Counted from the first letter of the stretch, positions 17,803 through 27,047 are shown. The stretch: 64,000 bases of DNA from Thermosphaera aggregans DSM 11486 (GCF_000092185.1 NC_014160.1:434001-498000), one strand, 5' to 3'. Notes: generated by a model from the sequence alone, not told the origin. Program-made: numbers and translations.

Positions 17803-18786
17803 TTAAAACTGTTTCAAGGAATACTGCGGGGGTTTATCGTTCACGACAACTTCGCCTTTTTCATTAACGTAGCCGATCAGCATTGCCTCTGTGTTATAAG
17901 CATATGCTATTCTCCCTTTATTATCCACTAGGATGAAGCCCATGGTGTCGTTTCCCACAGCCTCTGTTGCTTCTTTTATAACGCTGTATGCTGTTTTCCA
18001 CGCATCATCGAAACGTGAATACTCGATGTCAGCCTTCAAACAAGGCATTGTCCTAATAATGTATTCACCAATACCTGTCGCGCTACAAGCTATGTTATTT
18101 GAAGCATAGAAGCCCGCACCGGGGATTGGTGAGTCTCCAACTCTCCCCGGCAATTTCAACGAGACTCCTCCAGTGCTTGTCGCGGCAGCTAAGACTTGGT
18201 TATCATCGATCGCTACCGCTCCCACGGTGTCTCCGGGTTCGGCGATTTTTTTCAGAGCATGTTTAATATTGCTATTTTTAGCCAGGTATTCAACGAGTTT
18301 TCCACCGTACTCGGTTTTCACATCTAGTGAGAAAAGTTTTTTCAACGAATCGATATATCTCTCGTATACGTGTAAGGGTGGGGGAGGTAGCAAGGGCAGG
18401 TTTCGGATTAAACCGTAATTATCGGCCTCTTCACCTACTATTAAAACGTGCGGGGTTTCCTCTGCAATAATCTTCGCAAGCTTTATCGGGTTTCTAATTT
18501 TTCTAACCCCGGCAACAGCTCCCAACAACCCGTTTGAACTCATTAATCCGGCATCGAGGCTCCTACCCCCGTGGAGGTCGAGTACAGAGCCAACGCCGGC
18601 ATTTAAATACCCGGAATCCTCCATGCAGGCGACGGAGGAGATCACTGCTTCCACACTGTTGTTAGTAGTATTCAATACTTTCCATCCCTCGAGCGTGCAA
18701 TTTCTAATCGCCTCAATAGCCTTCTCTTTAACCTTTGTTTCCTTCCAGGAACCAGCTCCTCCGTGGAGAATCAGGGCTTTAACCAT
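17803..18786 (-). CDS. Plant-type L-asparaginase / isoaspartyl peptidase
   Basis: This is a 327-residue Ntn hydrolase of the asparaginase 2 family, which cleaves itself in front of a Thr nucleophile. The cleavage site is visible as PGDTVGAVAID with Thr 187, giving alpha and beta subunits of about 186 and 141 residues. N-terminal HGGAGSW and the LNAGVGSVLD segment match the family, as does the GGVSLKLPGRVGDSPIPGAG substrate-binding loop. It would hydrolyse isoaspartyl dipeptides and asparagine, which is useful for repairing heat-damaged peptides. It is divergent from the SpoIIM-like gene. Confidence 0.92.
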   Translation of the reverse strand: MVKALILHGGAGSWKETKVKEKAIEAIRNCTLEGWKVLNTTNNSVEAVISSVACMEDSGYLNAGVGSVLDLHGGRSLDAGLMSSNGLLGAVAGVRKIRNPIKLAKIIAEETPHVLIVGEEADNYGLIRNLPLLPPPPLHVYERYIDSLKKLFSLDVKTEYGGKLVEYLAKNSNIKHALKKIAEPGDTVGAVAIDDNQVLAAATSTGGVSLKLPGRVGDSPIPGAGFYASNNIACSATGIGEYIIRTMPCLKADIEYSRFDDAWKTAYSVIKEATEAVGNDTMGFILVDNKGRIAYAYNTEAMLIGYVNEKGEVVVNDKPPQYSLKQF

Positions 18787-18838
18787 TAAATCACCAAGTT
18801 TTAATAATATATTGTTTTACTTTAAAATAGGTGGGAAA

Positions 18839-20158
18839 GTGTCGAGTGAGGCACAACCCCAGGTAACTGATGATTTAGAGTCTCTTGTTAAGTCCTTCAA
18901 GTTTGATAGGGTCTCTCCATTCATCCACGTACTGCCCGGGTTGTTCTTTACAGGTCTTGTTTTATCTGCTCTCCCCATGATGATGGAAGCACTATCCTTT
19001 AATCTATCTTTATTCATATCTTCTATGGTTTCATCATTCCTCTTAGCAACGATGCTTTCCTCTAGTGTTAGTACGTATATTCTTCTCGATAAAGTAATAA
19101 GTCATCTTTACGCAAGCGGTGTGACCACATACTATTTCTTGAAAGGAGGATCCTTCAACGCCTCTTTACACTACCTTAGGAACAGGCTCTTAAAAGCTAG
19201 GATTCCCTCGCCAGCTACAGGGTTGATACTCTCGGTGGTGACAGCTGGGCTCTCATACCCTATAATTATAAGCCTGGTCGAGAAAACGGTGAGAGACCAC
19301 ATGATTGAGGAGGAAGAGGTTCTGTTAGGTAAAAAGATCACGCCATATTTTTACACGGAACGTATTATTGTGGAAATAGCGCTCGTCTTCTTAACTCTAG
19401 GCGCCTATTTAATCTATCAATCTTTCAGAGTGGTGAAAACTTACAATACCCATATAGAAAAAATTCACTCAACGCATCCCAATCCCCCTCCCAAAATAGA
19501 ATATGACGTAACAGTTTACGAGCCTGCAAGACCCCTAATGTTTTTCATAGGAATCCTCCTAATTTCCACCTCTCTACACGCAGTGGTGGGGTATTTGGGG
19601 CTTCCCTCGATCTTTTTAATGAATTTTGGGGTAGGTCTCGCGTGGGGTTTTACCAATCAAAGGCTTAGAGAGGTCGGCACCTCGAGAATGCTCCTTATAA
19701 ATGCGGGGTTAATCTATCTAATGATAATGTTCTCGATGATAATAGGTATAGCTGGTTATAGGACTTATTCTGTAATCTTTGAAAGAAACTTACAAGAGAT
19801 TTCAACGTACAGGGACCTATCTATCATCCACTTAGCTGGCTTAATCTTTCTGAATAACATGGGAATTGCTTTGGCATCAATTACCCCTTACATGGGGACA
19901 ATTCCAATGAGCATTGGTGTTAACAATGCTGGACTATTAATAGGTGCTTTAACCCCGGAAAGACTTTCAATGGGGGATTATACTCCTTTGTTGATATTCA
20001 TATATCCTCACGCAATCCTTGAATTGGTTAGCTACTCGTTTTTTGTAACATTTGCTTTCACCTGGAGAAGAGCGAAATCATGGATACTGATCGTTACAGG
20101 GCTGTTATTATTGGCTATAGCCGCGTTAGTTGAAGCCCTAACTATTAAAATTGTATAA
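18839..20158 (+). CDS. Polytopic membrane protein with C-terminal SpoIIM-like domain
   Basis: I choose the GTG at 18839 because GGTGGG sits a few nt upstream; an open frame extends back to 18623 but only through the asparaginase gene on the other strand. The protein of about 440 residues has eight or more hydrophobic segments. The C-terminal 170 residues follow the SpoIIM (DUF95) pattern: FLNNMGIAL, then a Gly/Pro-rich turn, NNAGLLIGAL, and PHAILELVSY before the last helices. The N-terminal half (SSFLLATMLSSS and a GG-containing loop) is not recognised. Archaeal SpoIIM relatives are uncharacterised, and transport or membrane remodelling are only guesses. Confidence 0.75.
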   Translation: MSSEAQPQVTDDLESLVKSFKFDRVSPFIHVLPGLFFTGLVLSALPMMMEALSFNLSLFISSMVSSFLLATMLSSSVSTYILLDKVISHLYASGVTTYYFLKGGSFNASLHYLRNRLLKARIPSPATGLILSVVTAGLSYPIIISLVEKTVRDHMIEEEEVLLGKKITPYFYTERIIVEIALVFLTLGAYLIYQSFRVVKTYNTHIEKIHSTHPNPPPKIEYDVTVYEPARPLMFFIGILLISTSLHAVVGYLGLPSIFLMNFGVGLAWGFTNQRLREVGTSRMLLINAGLIYLMIMFSMIIGIAGYRTYSVIFERNLQEISTYRDLSIIHLAGLIFLNNMGIALASITPYMGTIPMSIGVNNAGLLIGALTPERLSMGDYTPLLIFIYPHAILELVSYSFFVTFAFTWRRAKSWILIVTGLLLLAIAALVEALTIKIV

Positions 20159-21127
20159 TCAAACGCCTTGTTCTTCTAGAAGCTCGCGCGGAGGATTAAC
20201 CGCTAGAGCTAAAGCCCCGTAAAGGCCTGCATCGTCTCCAAAACCTGTTGGTTTGATAATTGGCATCGAGGTGACGATATCATTCTCCAATCCATTTACA
20301 ATCTTCTCGAAAAGAATGTCCTGATTGTTAAGGAATACCCCGCCCCCTATCAATAGGATTTCTGGGTCATATATATTTATAATTGAGGCAATACCCGCTC
20401 TCGAGGCTTTAACATACAAGTCAACTACTAACACGCCCAAGGGATCCCCTCGCCTATAGTATTCGAAAACATCCTTCGCCGACGCTTCAGGGTGCTTCAA
20501 CAAGAAATCAAACAGGTCTGAACTAATCCCGTGTTTCACAGCAATCCATCTCGCCACCCTCGGTATGTTTATCCCGCCAGCGAACGCCTCCCAGTGCCCT
20601 CTACCGCCACACCCGCATTCCAGTTCGGAGTTGAAGTCAACGATAATGTGACCTACCTCGTGGGCATTGCCTTCTTTACCTATCAATAAGTGCCCATCAA
20701 CTATAACTCCCGCGCCGACTCCCGTACTAAGCGTTAGGTAGACAAGGTTTCTGAAAGGTTTTCCCAATCCATAGTGCTTCTCGCCCCAAGCAGCAGCCAT
20801 GGCGTCGTTTGCCACCACTACCTTTGTATTGAAATATTTCGTTAAAGGCTCCAGTAGTTTTATCTCCTTGAACGGGAGATTTGTCGGGTTTACAGCAACC
20901 CCTCTCTTTATGTCCAACGGGCCTATGGACGCAACTCCCACCGCTACGATATCTTCAATGTATTCCGAAAAACTCTTCCTCGTACTCTCCCATATGAATT
21001 TCGCAATAGCATATTCATCCCCATGTTTAGGAGTTGCCTCCACGATTTTTTTAATGATCGAGTCTTTAGAACAAACCGCTATTCGAGTCTTGGAAGCGCC
21101 GAGGTCTATTGCAATATAATATTTCAT
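20159..21127 (-). CDS. ROK-family ATP-dependent sugar kinase (glucokinase/hexokinase type)
   Basis: The 322-residue protein begins with the phosphate-1 motif IDLGASKTRIAV. It has the ROK signature around VYLTLSTGVGAGVIVDGHLL and a catalytic Asp in NDAMAAAWGE. The zinc-binding motif CxCGxxGCxE appears as CGCGGRGHWE, with His in place of the last Cys. An upstream EVGHIIVD supplies the conserved His. Crenarchaeal members of this family are broad-specificity hexokinases that use ATP. The stop codon lies 1 nt from the convergent SpoIIM-like gene. MetRS lies 17 nt upstream in the same direction. Confidence 0.9.
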   Translation of the reverse strand: MKYYIAIDLGASKTRIAVCSKDSIIKKIVEATPKHGDEYAIAKFIWESTRKSFSEYIEDIVAVGVASIGPLDIKRGVAVNPTNLPFKEIKLLEPLTKYFNTKVVVANDAMAAAWGEKHYGLGKPFRNLVYLTLSTGVGAGVIVDGHLLIGKEGNAHEVGHIIVDFNSELECGCGGRGHWEAFAGGINIPRVARWIAVKHGISSDLFDFLLKHPEASAKDVFEYYRRGDPLGVLVVDLYVKASRAGIASIINIYDPEILLIGGGVFLNNQDILFEKIVNGLENDIVTSMPIIKPTGFGDDAGLYGALALAVNPPRELLEEQGV

Positions 21128-21144
21128 TTCAAGTATCCCTTAAA

Positions 21145-22656
21145 TCACGTATTTCCCTGAGCCGGCACTTTTTTGAAGAGTATGGGGGCGTTTCTAATAT
21201 TGTATCTTTCCAGCATTCCTAACTGAAGCTTTTCAGGATTCTCGATTTTAAAGCCGAACTCGTCTGCCACTTTCGATGCAACGCTGGGTATAACGGGTGC
21301 TAAAGCTATTGTGGAGACTCTAATGAGCTCTAACAATCCGTACAACTCCTTACTTGGATCTTCCTTCTCCCAAGGCCTGGTGTTGTTGACATAAGCGTTT
21401 CCCTCTCTTAAAAGATCCATTATTTCAATTATCGCCCCTGGCACGTCATAGTTTTTCATACGTTCCAAGTAGTTGCCCATTTTGACCATTATTTGCTCGC
21501 TCAGCTTCTTGTCAACTTCCCTCCTATAGATTTTTCCTCTCAGCTTCTTAATCGCAAGAGCTCCCACCCTTCTAATGAGATTTCCATAAGTATCTGCTAA
21601 TTCATCATTGTATATGGCATCCATTAATTCAAAGGAGACCTCACTGTCTTTACTCATGTTGAAAACTCGAGACAAAATGTATCGTACTCCGTCGGGACCA
21701 TTGTACCTGGCAAGCAGGTCATCTATCGATATAACGTTGCCAGCACTTTTACCAATTTTTAAACCTTTATTTATTAGGAATGCGTGAACAATGACTTTTT
21801 TCGGCGGGGGGATGTCTAATCCTTTTAGAATTGAGAACCAGATGGCTGTGTGGAACCATAAGATATCTTTTCCAACTACATGGTGAACGTTTGCCCAGTA
21901 TTTTTCAAATCTCTCAAGGTCCGTGGCATATCCTGCTCCAGTTATGTAGTTCAGCAAGGCGTCAAACCACACGTATATCACGTAATTAGGGTCGAACGGT
22001 ACTTTAACACCCCATGAGACCCTCTCAACAGGCCTTGCAATAGATAGGTCTCTCAGCCCTTCTTTCTCTATCCTGGAGATAACTTCGAGGGAGTATTCTT
22101 CTGGGTATACGATTTTATTGTTTCTCAAAACCTCGAGCAAGTAATCTTTAAACTCGCTGAGTTTGAAATAGTATGTTTCCTCCTCCAAATATTCTAAGGG
22201 TTTATTATGGATGGGGCAGTAAGGCTTACCTTCTACTTCAACATATTCTCCGGGTAAGTAGTATTTCTCGCAATCCACGCAGTATAGGCCGCCATACTTG
22301 TCCTTGTAAACGTAGCCTTTCCTGTATAGTTTTTCGAAACTGCTCATGACAACCTTTTCGTGAACGCTGTCGGTTGTGCGAATGAAATAGTCATAAGATA
22401 TGTTCAGCCTTAACCAGTAATCCCTGTATATCACTGCCATTTCATCGACTACTTCCTTAGGTGTTTTGCCTAATTTCTCAGCGAATCTTTGAATCTTTAG
22501 TCCGTGTTCATCATTCCCTGTGAGGAAGAACACGTCTTTCTCGATAAGCCTGGCAAACCTTGCAAGTACGTCAGCGTAGACTGTTGTGTACGCATGCCCA
22601 ATATGTGGCGGGCCATTAGGGTAGTATATGGGTGTGGTGATGTAAAACGTGTTCAT
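21145..22656 (-). CDS. metG: Methionyl-tRNA synthetase, bacterial-like form
   Basis: The 503-residue class I synthetase has HIGH at residues 18-21 in the context TTPIYYPNGPPHIGHAYTT, a zinc knuckle region (CVDCEKYYLPGEY...CPIHNKPLEY) and a KMSKS-equivalent reading KIGKSAGN. There is no C-terminal Trbp111-like domain. The N-terminal wording and overall length look like bacterial or mitochondrial MetRS, whereas typical archaeal enzymes open with WPYANGxxHLGH and are longer. This suggests gene transfer or a second, paralogous MetRS. It lies upstream of the ROK kinase with a 17 nt gap. Confidence 0.92.
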   Translation of the reverse strand: MNTFYITTPIYYPNGPPHIGHAYTTVYADVLARFARLIEKDVFFLTGNDEHGLKIQRFAEKLGKTPKEVVDEMAVIYRDYWLRLNISYDYFIRTTDSVHEKVVMSSFEKLYRKGYVYKDKYGGLYCVDCEKYYLPGEYVEVEGKPYCPIHNKPLEYLEEETYYFKLSEFKDYLLEVLRNNKIVYPEEYSLEVISRIEKEGLRDLSIARPVERVSWGVKVPFDPNYVIYVWFDALLNYITGAGYATDLERFEKYWANVHHVVGKDILWFHTAIWFSILKGLDIPPPKKVIVHAFLINKGLKIGKSAGNVISIDDLLARYNGPDGVRYILSRVFNMSKDSEVSFELMDAIYNDELADTYGNLIRRVGALAIKKLRGKIYRREVDKKLSEQIMVKMGNYLERMKNYDVPGAIIEIMDLLREGNAYVNNTRPWEKEDPSKELYGLLELIRVSTIALAPVIPSVASKVADEFGFKIENPEKLQLGMLERYNIRNAPILFKKVPAQGNT

Positions 22657-22709
22657 CGATTATCCCTGTTATGTTCATTTTATTCTCGTTGATGATTTTA
22701 AAATCACTA

Positions 22710-24206
22710 CTATCTAATATACTCTTCAATTTTTCCAACATACTTGTTTACCTGTCTTTTAGCGTAGCGTATGAAGAGTTTGAGCAGTATTCTAACCGGG
22801 AGGTTGGCGGGTGATTTCAAGTAGAAATTCTTCATTATATCCTCAGCCCAGTATATGGAGTGATTATATATCTTCAGCAACGCATCCACATGCTCACGTT
22901 TCAAATACTCTCTAATGAACCATTCTCCTTTCTTTAAAGATCCCATTGGCACAAAGAACATTGGTACGATAAGGCTTCTGTAGTCTTTCAACCGTTCAAT
23001 CAACTCAATTGTTTTAACCACATCGTCACCGGTTTCTCCCGGGAATCCTAAAATAACCGTTGCCGCCGGGATAATAAAGTTTTCATGCATTATTCTGAAC
23101 GCGTCCTCCACTATGTCAGGCCAGTTCTCTATCGGGTATGGAAGAGATTTTCCCCGCATTATCTCTTTTGCAAGTCTGACGGAGCCTGTTTCAATACCGA
23201 CTTCAACCCCGATAAACCTTCTGGATTCTGTTAAAAGATATTCATGCATTAGTCTTGAAATCAGCTTGTAATTTTCCTCAGCGTATTTCAACGCCGAAAG
23301 ACTTACATGCGACCATGCAAATGAACCTTTATCTCCGACGAGTTTCACTACTTCCTCGTGTAGCTTCAAGATTGGCTCAGGACGTGGTTTCACACCATCA
23401 GCGTGGTAAAGAAGAACGTCTTCGCTGTGAAGGATAGTTCCCTTTACACCTGCAGATAAATTAACCTGGATTTCCTTCACAATCTTGTCTATTGGTATGA
23501 ATCTGAGAGGTCTTAAAGTGACGCTACAGAATTTACAGCCTCTTGGACAACCCCTCATAATCTCTACGAGACCGTTAACGCTTCCTCCCCTGATAATGGG
23601 GATTTCATCAACTGATGGGACATCTTCGGCTCCCACATAGACGTATTTTGGAAGTGGGTCATTGTTTAACGCTCTCTCGACAAGGTCGATGACCACTTTT
23701 TCACCTTCACCATCTACCACCGTGTCTACGCCCCATTCTATGAGCTTCTTTACCTCATACAGCCATTGCCATGCTGCTGGGCCACCTGCTATGATTTTGA
23801 CGCCTTTTTCCTTTGCCTTGCGGATCTCAGGCTTATTCATTAATTTAATAAAGCTTCTCCGGTTTAACGGTTCTTTTCCAGTTAGACTCCACCATTCACT
23901 GCTCGGAGGACCGTAACCGAAGTAGTCGTGATGGCTCAGCATTAGAACTTTCATCGAATCCAAGTATTTTCCTAAATAATCAGGGTCAATGATTGCCGCG
24001 TTGAAGCCTTTTTCCTGGAGAATCGCTTCTATTTTTCTCATCCCGTAGGGTGCTTCCCTCGGTCTCCCCATACTGTCAACTTTGACCTTGGGAGACGCGA
24101 TAAACTCCCAGAGACGTTCGGGTAGAAATATTGGGGGCGCGGTTGCCACGAAACCTAGGAATTCTTTCCCATGATGATTGCTCATCATTGTTCTATCTGA
24201 TGTCAA
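22710..24206 (-). CDS. Radical SAM protein, B12-binding-domain type
   Basis: The protein of about 498 residues has an N-terminal region resembling a cobalamin-binding Rossmann fold (AILQEKGFNAAIIDPD followed by IAGGPAAWQW). A radical SAM core follows, with cysteines in Cx3Cx2C form (CPRGCKFC). A later GVEVGIETGS and ILGFPGET match the MiaB/Elp3-type HmdB-like superfamily. Possible starts are TTG 24206, ATG 24188 and ATG 24185; none has a convincing ribosome site. It follows the unknown gene at 24214 by 7 nt. The substrate is unknown, and methylation or methylthiolation would be typical for the class. Confidence 0.85.
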   Translation of the reverse strand: MTSDRTMMSNHHGKEFLGFVATAPPIFLPERLWEFIASPKVKVDSMGRPREAPYGMRKIEAILQEKGFNAAIIDPDYLGKYLDSMKVLMLSHHDYFGYGPPSSEWWSLTGKEPLNRRSFIKLMNKPEIRKAKEKGVKIIAGGPAAWQWLYEVKKLIEWGVDTVVDGEGEKVVIDLVERALNNDPLPKYVYVGAEDVPSVDEIPIIRGGSVNGLVEIMRGCPRGCKFCSVTLRPLRFIPIDKIVKEIQVNLSAGVKGTILHSEDVLLYHADGVKPRPEPILKLHEEVVKLVGDKGSFAWSHVSLSALKYAEENYKLISRLMHEYLLTESRRFIGVEVGIETGSVRLAKEIMRGKSLPYPIENWPDIVEDAFRIMHENFIIPAATVILGFPGETGDDVVKTIELIERLKDYRSLIVPMFFVPMGSLKKGEWFIREYLKREHVDALLKIYNHSIYWAEDIMKNFYLKSPANLPVRILLKLFIRYAKRQVNKYVGKIEEYIR

Positions 24207-24213
24207 AACAATC

Positions 24214-24573
24214 TCATAGCTCAGGAATCACCACCTCCGCGGCCTGTATTCCAAGCTCTGAAAGTTGCCTAATCAGCCCTTGTGCCACTTCCCTACGTGT
24301 TTCGGGGAAGACGACGTATATGTGGCTAGGATGGTGGCTTTTAAGAGCCTCTAAACCCTGGCGTACAACGTAGAATGACATAGTCAATAAATGGTTTAAA
24401 CTTATAATTGATTTAACTTTCTCTATGTTTTCTTCAACTTTCCCACTATCCATCCAGACATAGATGGTGAGCCTTTTCTTACGCTCCCTAACGCTAATTT
24501 TCAGCAACTCGTTGTAAAGACGTTGAACATCTGAACCTGGTATGAGAAGCACTGGAACACTTGCATCGAACAT
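24214..24573 (-). CDS. Unknown small alpha/beta protein next to a winged-helix regulator
   Basis: The 119-residue protein starts at ATG 24573, immediately after the winged-helix gene stop (2 nt away), so the two are translated together. The predicted order of strands and helices (VPVLLIPG, LTIYVWMD, MSFYVVRQ, HIYVVFPE, AAEVVI) looks like a small Rossmann-like fold with no metal or nucleotide motif that I can name. Position between a regulator and a radical SAM gene gives no firm role. A ligand-sensing partner of the regulator, comparable to a split sensor/HTH pair, is one idea only. Confidence 0.65.
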   Translation of the reverse strand: MFDASVPVLLIPGSDVQRLYNELLKISVRERKKRLTIYVWMDSGKVEENIEKVKSIISLNHLLTMSFYVVRQGLEALKSHHPSHIYVVFPETRREVAQGLIRQLSELGIQAAEVVIPEL

Positions 24574-24574
24574 T

Positions 24575-24934
24575 TCATTCACCCTCCACGTCCCCGAAGG
24601 CTTCACTGTAGAGTCTTCTAAACTCCGGGTTATCAGTAATATTCGCGAGCTGGTTCAAAGAATCAATTAGAACGTGAATATGTTCTCTCAGCGCTTTCAA
24701 CAAGCCTTGATTATTAACAATGAAATATTTCTTTTTCCTCTCTACGTAGAAATCAACGATATCCCTTGCGTGAAGTAGTTTTAAAGTCTGAGACAAATGG
24801 CTTTTAGCATAACCCGTTTTTCTAGATAACTCTGTAAGGCTAAGAGGCTTTCGACTTGTCAGTAAGACAGCTAGAACTACCCCTGCGACTGGAGGGAATC
24901 CCAGAAGGGTCATTAATTTCGCGAGCGATTTCAT
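24575..24934 (-). CDS. Winged-helix (ArsR/MarR-like) transcriptional regulator
   Basis: This is a 119-residue DNA-binding protein. The N-terminal 75 residues form a winged helix: LTELSRKTGYAKSHLSQTLKLL is the helix-turn-helix, and the wing is VDFYVERKKKYFIVNNQG. The C-terminal helix (LREHIHVLIDSLNQLANI) probably dimerises. It lies downstream of the CARF-like/PIN gene with a 73 nt gap and overlaps functionally with the next gene (2 nt apart). The effector is not visible; there is no Cys pair of the metal-sensing ArsR type. Confidence 0.82.
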   Translation of the reverse strand: MKSLAKLMTLLGFPPVAGVVLAVLLTSRKPLSLTELSRKTGYAKSHLSQTLKLLHARDIVDFYVERKKKYFIVNNQGLLKALREHIHVLIDSLNQLANITDNPEFRRLYSEAFGDVEGE

Positions 24935-25007
24935 AATGATGCCCTAGTGATTGTTATGAACGTTCGGTATTTTAAAAATTTTCCTATTAAAAAAGCTAAT
25001 CTTTTGT

Positions 25008-26645
25008 TTAAGTCAGCATGCGGGTAACTCTCACTACGGGTGCATCGCTTCCTTTCAAACTTTCTAGACTCATCCTCAACTTATCCTGCGTGGAAACCAT
25101 ATCCAGATTTACGAATAAGCTACTAACATAGAGTAGGTTTGCCAAAACGATACTGGCATAGTACCTGGAGAACATTCCGTCAATATTTATTGTCTTGTGC
25201 TGGTGACCAACGTACACGCAGAGAACTTTATCGCTACAGACATTGATTGTTTGCCACGCATTGTAAGCTTTTCTATCAGCGGTCATCAGAATTGCTTTTT
25301 CCTCGAGAATGTTCTGGGCGACAACAGCTATCGATGCTTCACAGGGAGGGCTGACGGCTGGTATTTGAAAACTTCCATAATATTTTTTAACTTCATCAAT
25401 GGCTCTATTGGCGAGTAAAGCCATTATATAAGAATATAAAGACAAGCCCTTTGCCTCTCCAGCAGATTCGGCAACTTTTCCATTGATCTCTGCTTCAGCG
25501 CAAATCGGTATATATGTTCTCAACCCTTCAATCGATGACCATGGATGGCCGTTCTTTATGCTAGCTTTTAAAAGAGTCACGTGGAATCCTTGGTAAAACA
25601 TATTGGTATCTGGGAGGAGGGCTATCGGCTTCTTAACCTGTCTAACCATGTCGATTAGAAAGCTGTGAATTTTCCAGCCCTTATACTCTCTATACTCCCT
25701 GGATTGATCTTCTCTGCGTATTTCAACACGGGAAGGCTTCATTTCTTTGACAACGAGGTCAACAGCCCCAGTGTATCTCTGGATCTGCATCAAAACCCTA
25801 TCCAACAATGTTCTATCAACGTCACTATTCTGTTCATGTATCATGTTCGATATGATTTTCCAGCTGTCAAACATCATGGCCACGGTTTCCTCGGTCGGGC
25901 CTGCCTTAGTATCTATGGTTAAAAGTAGTTTCCTGTCCTCAATACCTGGTGTGGATGCGTAAATGCTTAACTTGTCTCCATCACTAGGTAGATGCCTCTG
26001 TCCTTCATAGAATGATTCAACCAAGCCCTTACTTGTAATACTGTTTAGAAGATTAGATATCTCCATGAACACGTGCTTGCTGCCCTGCCATTTTATTACG
26101 TGAGGTAGGTTAATATTCTGGTTGCTTGGATAAGGGGTTTGGGCCTGTTCGATTTTTCCATGAATGTAGACCTTGTGAACCCACCTGGGGCTAAATGGAT
26201 AAGGGGGTATTCCAGGCAGGGGTAATATGTCAACGTGTGTGAAAACGATATCGATATTTAAACGATTCTTTTCCTCTATTATCCCAGCAGCAAAAGGGCC
26301 TGACATGGCTGATATGTCTACATACAACCTGCTTAGTTTTCCTTCGAGGGATTTAATGAGGCTTCTAGTTAAAAAGAGATTTTCAAAGATATTGTCTCTC
26401 AACAGACTCTTTGACATAAGGTTGTCGAAGTAGATATTAACATCCGTTGGAAAACCATCCATTACATTCCTAATGCTTTCAGCGGTTTCCCTTCGCGTAA
26501 TGATTATAAAATCTTTTACGTCAAGTTCTTCCTTCATCCTGCTTATCACTGTTGGGACGACGAATGGGTGAATGTCAACGGGAAGTAACATGGTTTTATC
26601 TGGGCTGATCTTTCCTCCGAGCAAAATATTAATAAAAGATTCCAA
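25008..26645 (-). CDS. Large protein with N-terminal CARF-like domain and C-terminal PIN nuclease domain
   Basis: I start at TTG 26645, where GAGGTG sits 6 nt upstream and a TATA-like element lies at the right distance; a TTG at 26684 is the longer alternative. In the 545-residue form the first 160 residues look like a CARF sensor: strand TMLLPVDIHP, strand FIIITRRET, and a LYVDISAMSGP segment at the place of the CARF ligand loop. The C-terminal third is PIN-like: PDTNMF (Asp 346), acidic CAEAEING (about 382-389), and MTADRKAY (Asp 457). This would make it a ligand-gated RNase. No CRISPR genes are nearby. The CARF call rests on pattern only. Confidence 0.6.
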   Translation of the reverse strand: MESFINILLGGKISPDKTMLLPVDIHPFVVPTVISRMKEELDVKDFIIITRRETAESIRNVMDGFPTDVNIYFDNLMSKSLLRDNIFENLFLTRSLIKSLEGKLSRLYVDISAMSGPFAAGIIEEKNRLNIDIVFTHVDILPLPGIPPYPFSPRWVHKVYIHGKIEQAQTPYPSNQNINLPHVIKWQGSKHVFMEISNLLNSITSKGLVESFYEGQRHLPSDGDKLSIYASTPGIEDRKLLLTIDTKAGPTEETVAMMFDSWKIISNMIHEQNSDVDRTLLDRVLMQIQRYTGAVDLVVKEMKPSRVEIRREDQSREYREYKGWKIHSFLIDMVRQVKKPIALLPDTNMFYQGFHVTLLKASIKNGHPWSSIEGLRTYIPICAEAEINGKVAESAGEAKGLSLYSYIMALLANRAIDEVKKYYGSFQIPAVSPPCEASIAVVAQNILEEKAILMTADRKAYNAWQTINVCSDKVLCVYVGHQHKTINIDGMFSRYYASIVLANLLYVSSLFVNLDMVSTQDKLRMSLESLKGSDAPVVRVTRMLT

Positions 26646-26714
26646 ATCCACACACCTCGACGATCTACTAAAAATAATTTTCAAGGTTATAATAAAAATA
26701 TGATTTCGCTATGA

Positions 26715-26975
26715 TTATAAAGCAACGCTGTCCTGTTGTGCGCTACCAGTATTAAACAAACCTTCCGCTGCAAGAGAATAAATTTCTTTTATCACAATAT
26801 TTTTCAGCAAGTTGATCATAGAAAGCGTGGCCTCCTTGTCCTCAGGGCTCATATCAGATGACTCAACTTCGGCCTCGTAGACTTTTAAGTCCTCGAGCAT
26901 TGTAATATACTTTAGCATTAAAAGATTCGTTAAATCAGTGGCTCTAGATATTATTCTATCACTCACATCTAGCAT
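26715..26975 (-). CDS. Small helical protein, unknown function
   Basis: This 86-residue (ATG 26975) or 89-residue (GTG 26984) protein is predicted to be almost wholly helical, with an acidic centre (EVESSDMSPEDKEAT). A TATA-like TTTAAAAG at 27010-27017 would start transcription near 26988, so the leader is very short. It lies 69 nt upstream of the CARF-like/PIN gene in the same orientation and divergent from nikR. No family is recognised. It may be a partner or antitoxin-like protein for the PIN protein, but nothing in the sequence proves this. Confidence 0.55.
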   Translation of the reverse strand: MLDVSDRIISRATDLTNLLMLKYITMLEDLKVYEAEVESSDMSPEDKEATLSMINLLKNIVIKEIYSLAAEGLFNTGSAQQDSVAL

Positions 26976-27047
26976 TTGATTCACCAGTAGCTTATCCGAA
27001 GGATACTTCTTTTAAACTAGTATAGTTAGTATTACTAGAGAAATATT

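Noticed and set aside
18623-18838. N-terminal extension of the SpoIIM-like protein
   Set aside because: The extension runs through the divergent asparaginase gene and its promoter, and GGTGGG precedes GTG 18839.
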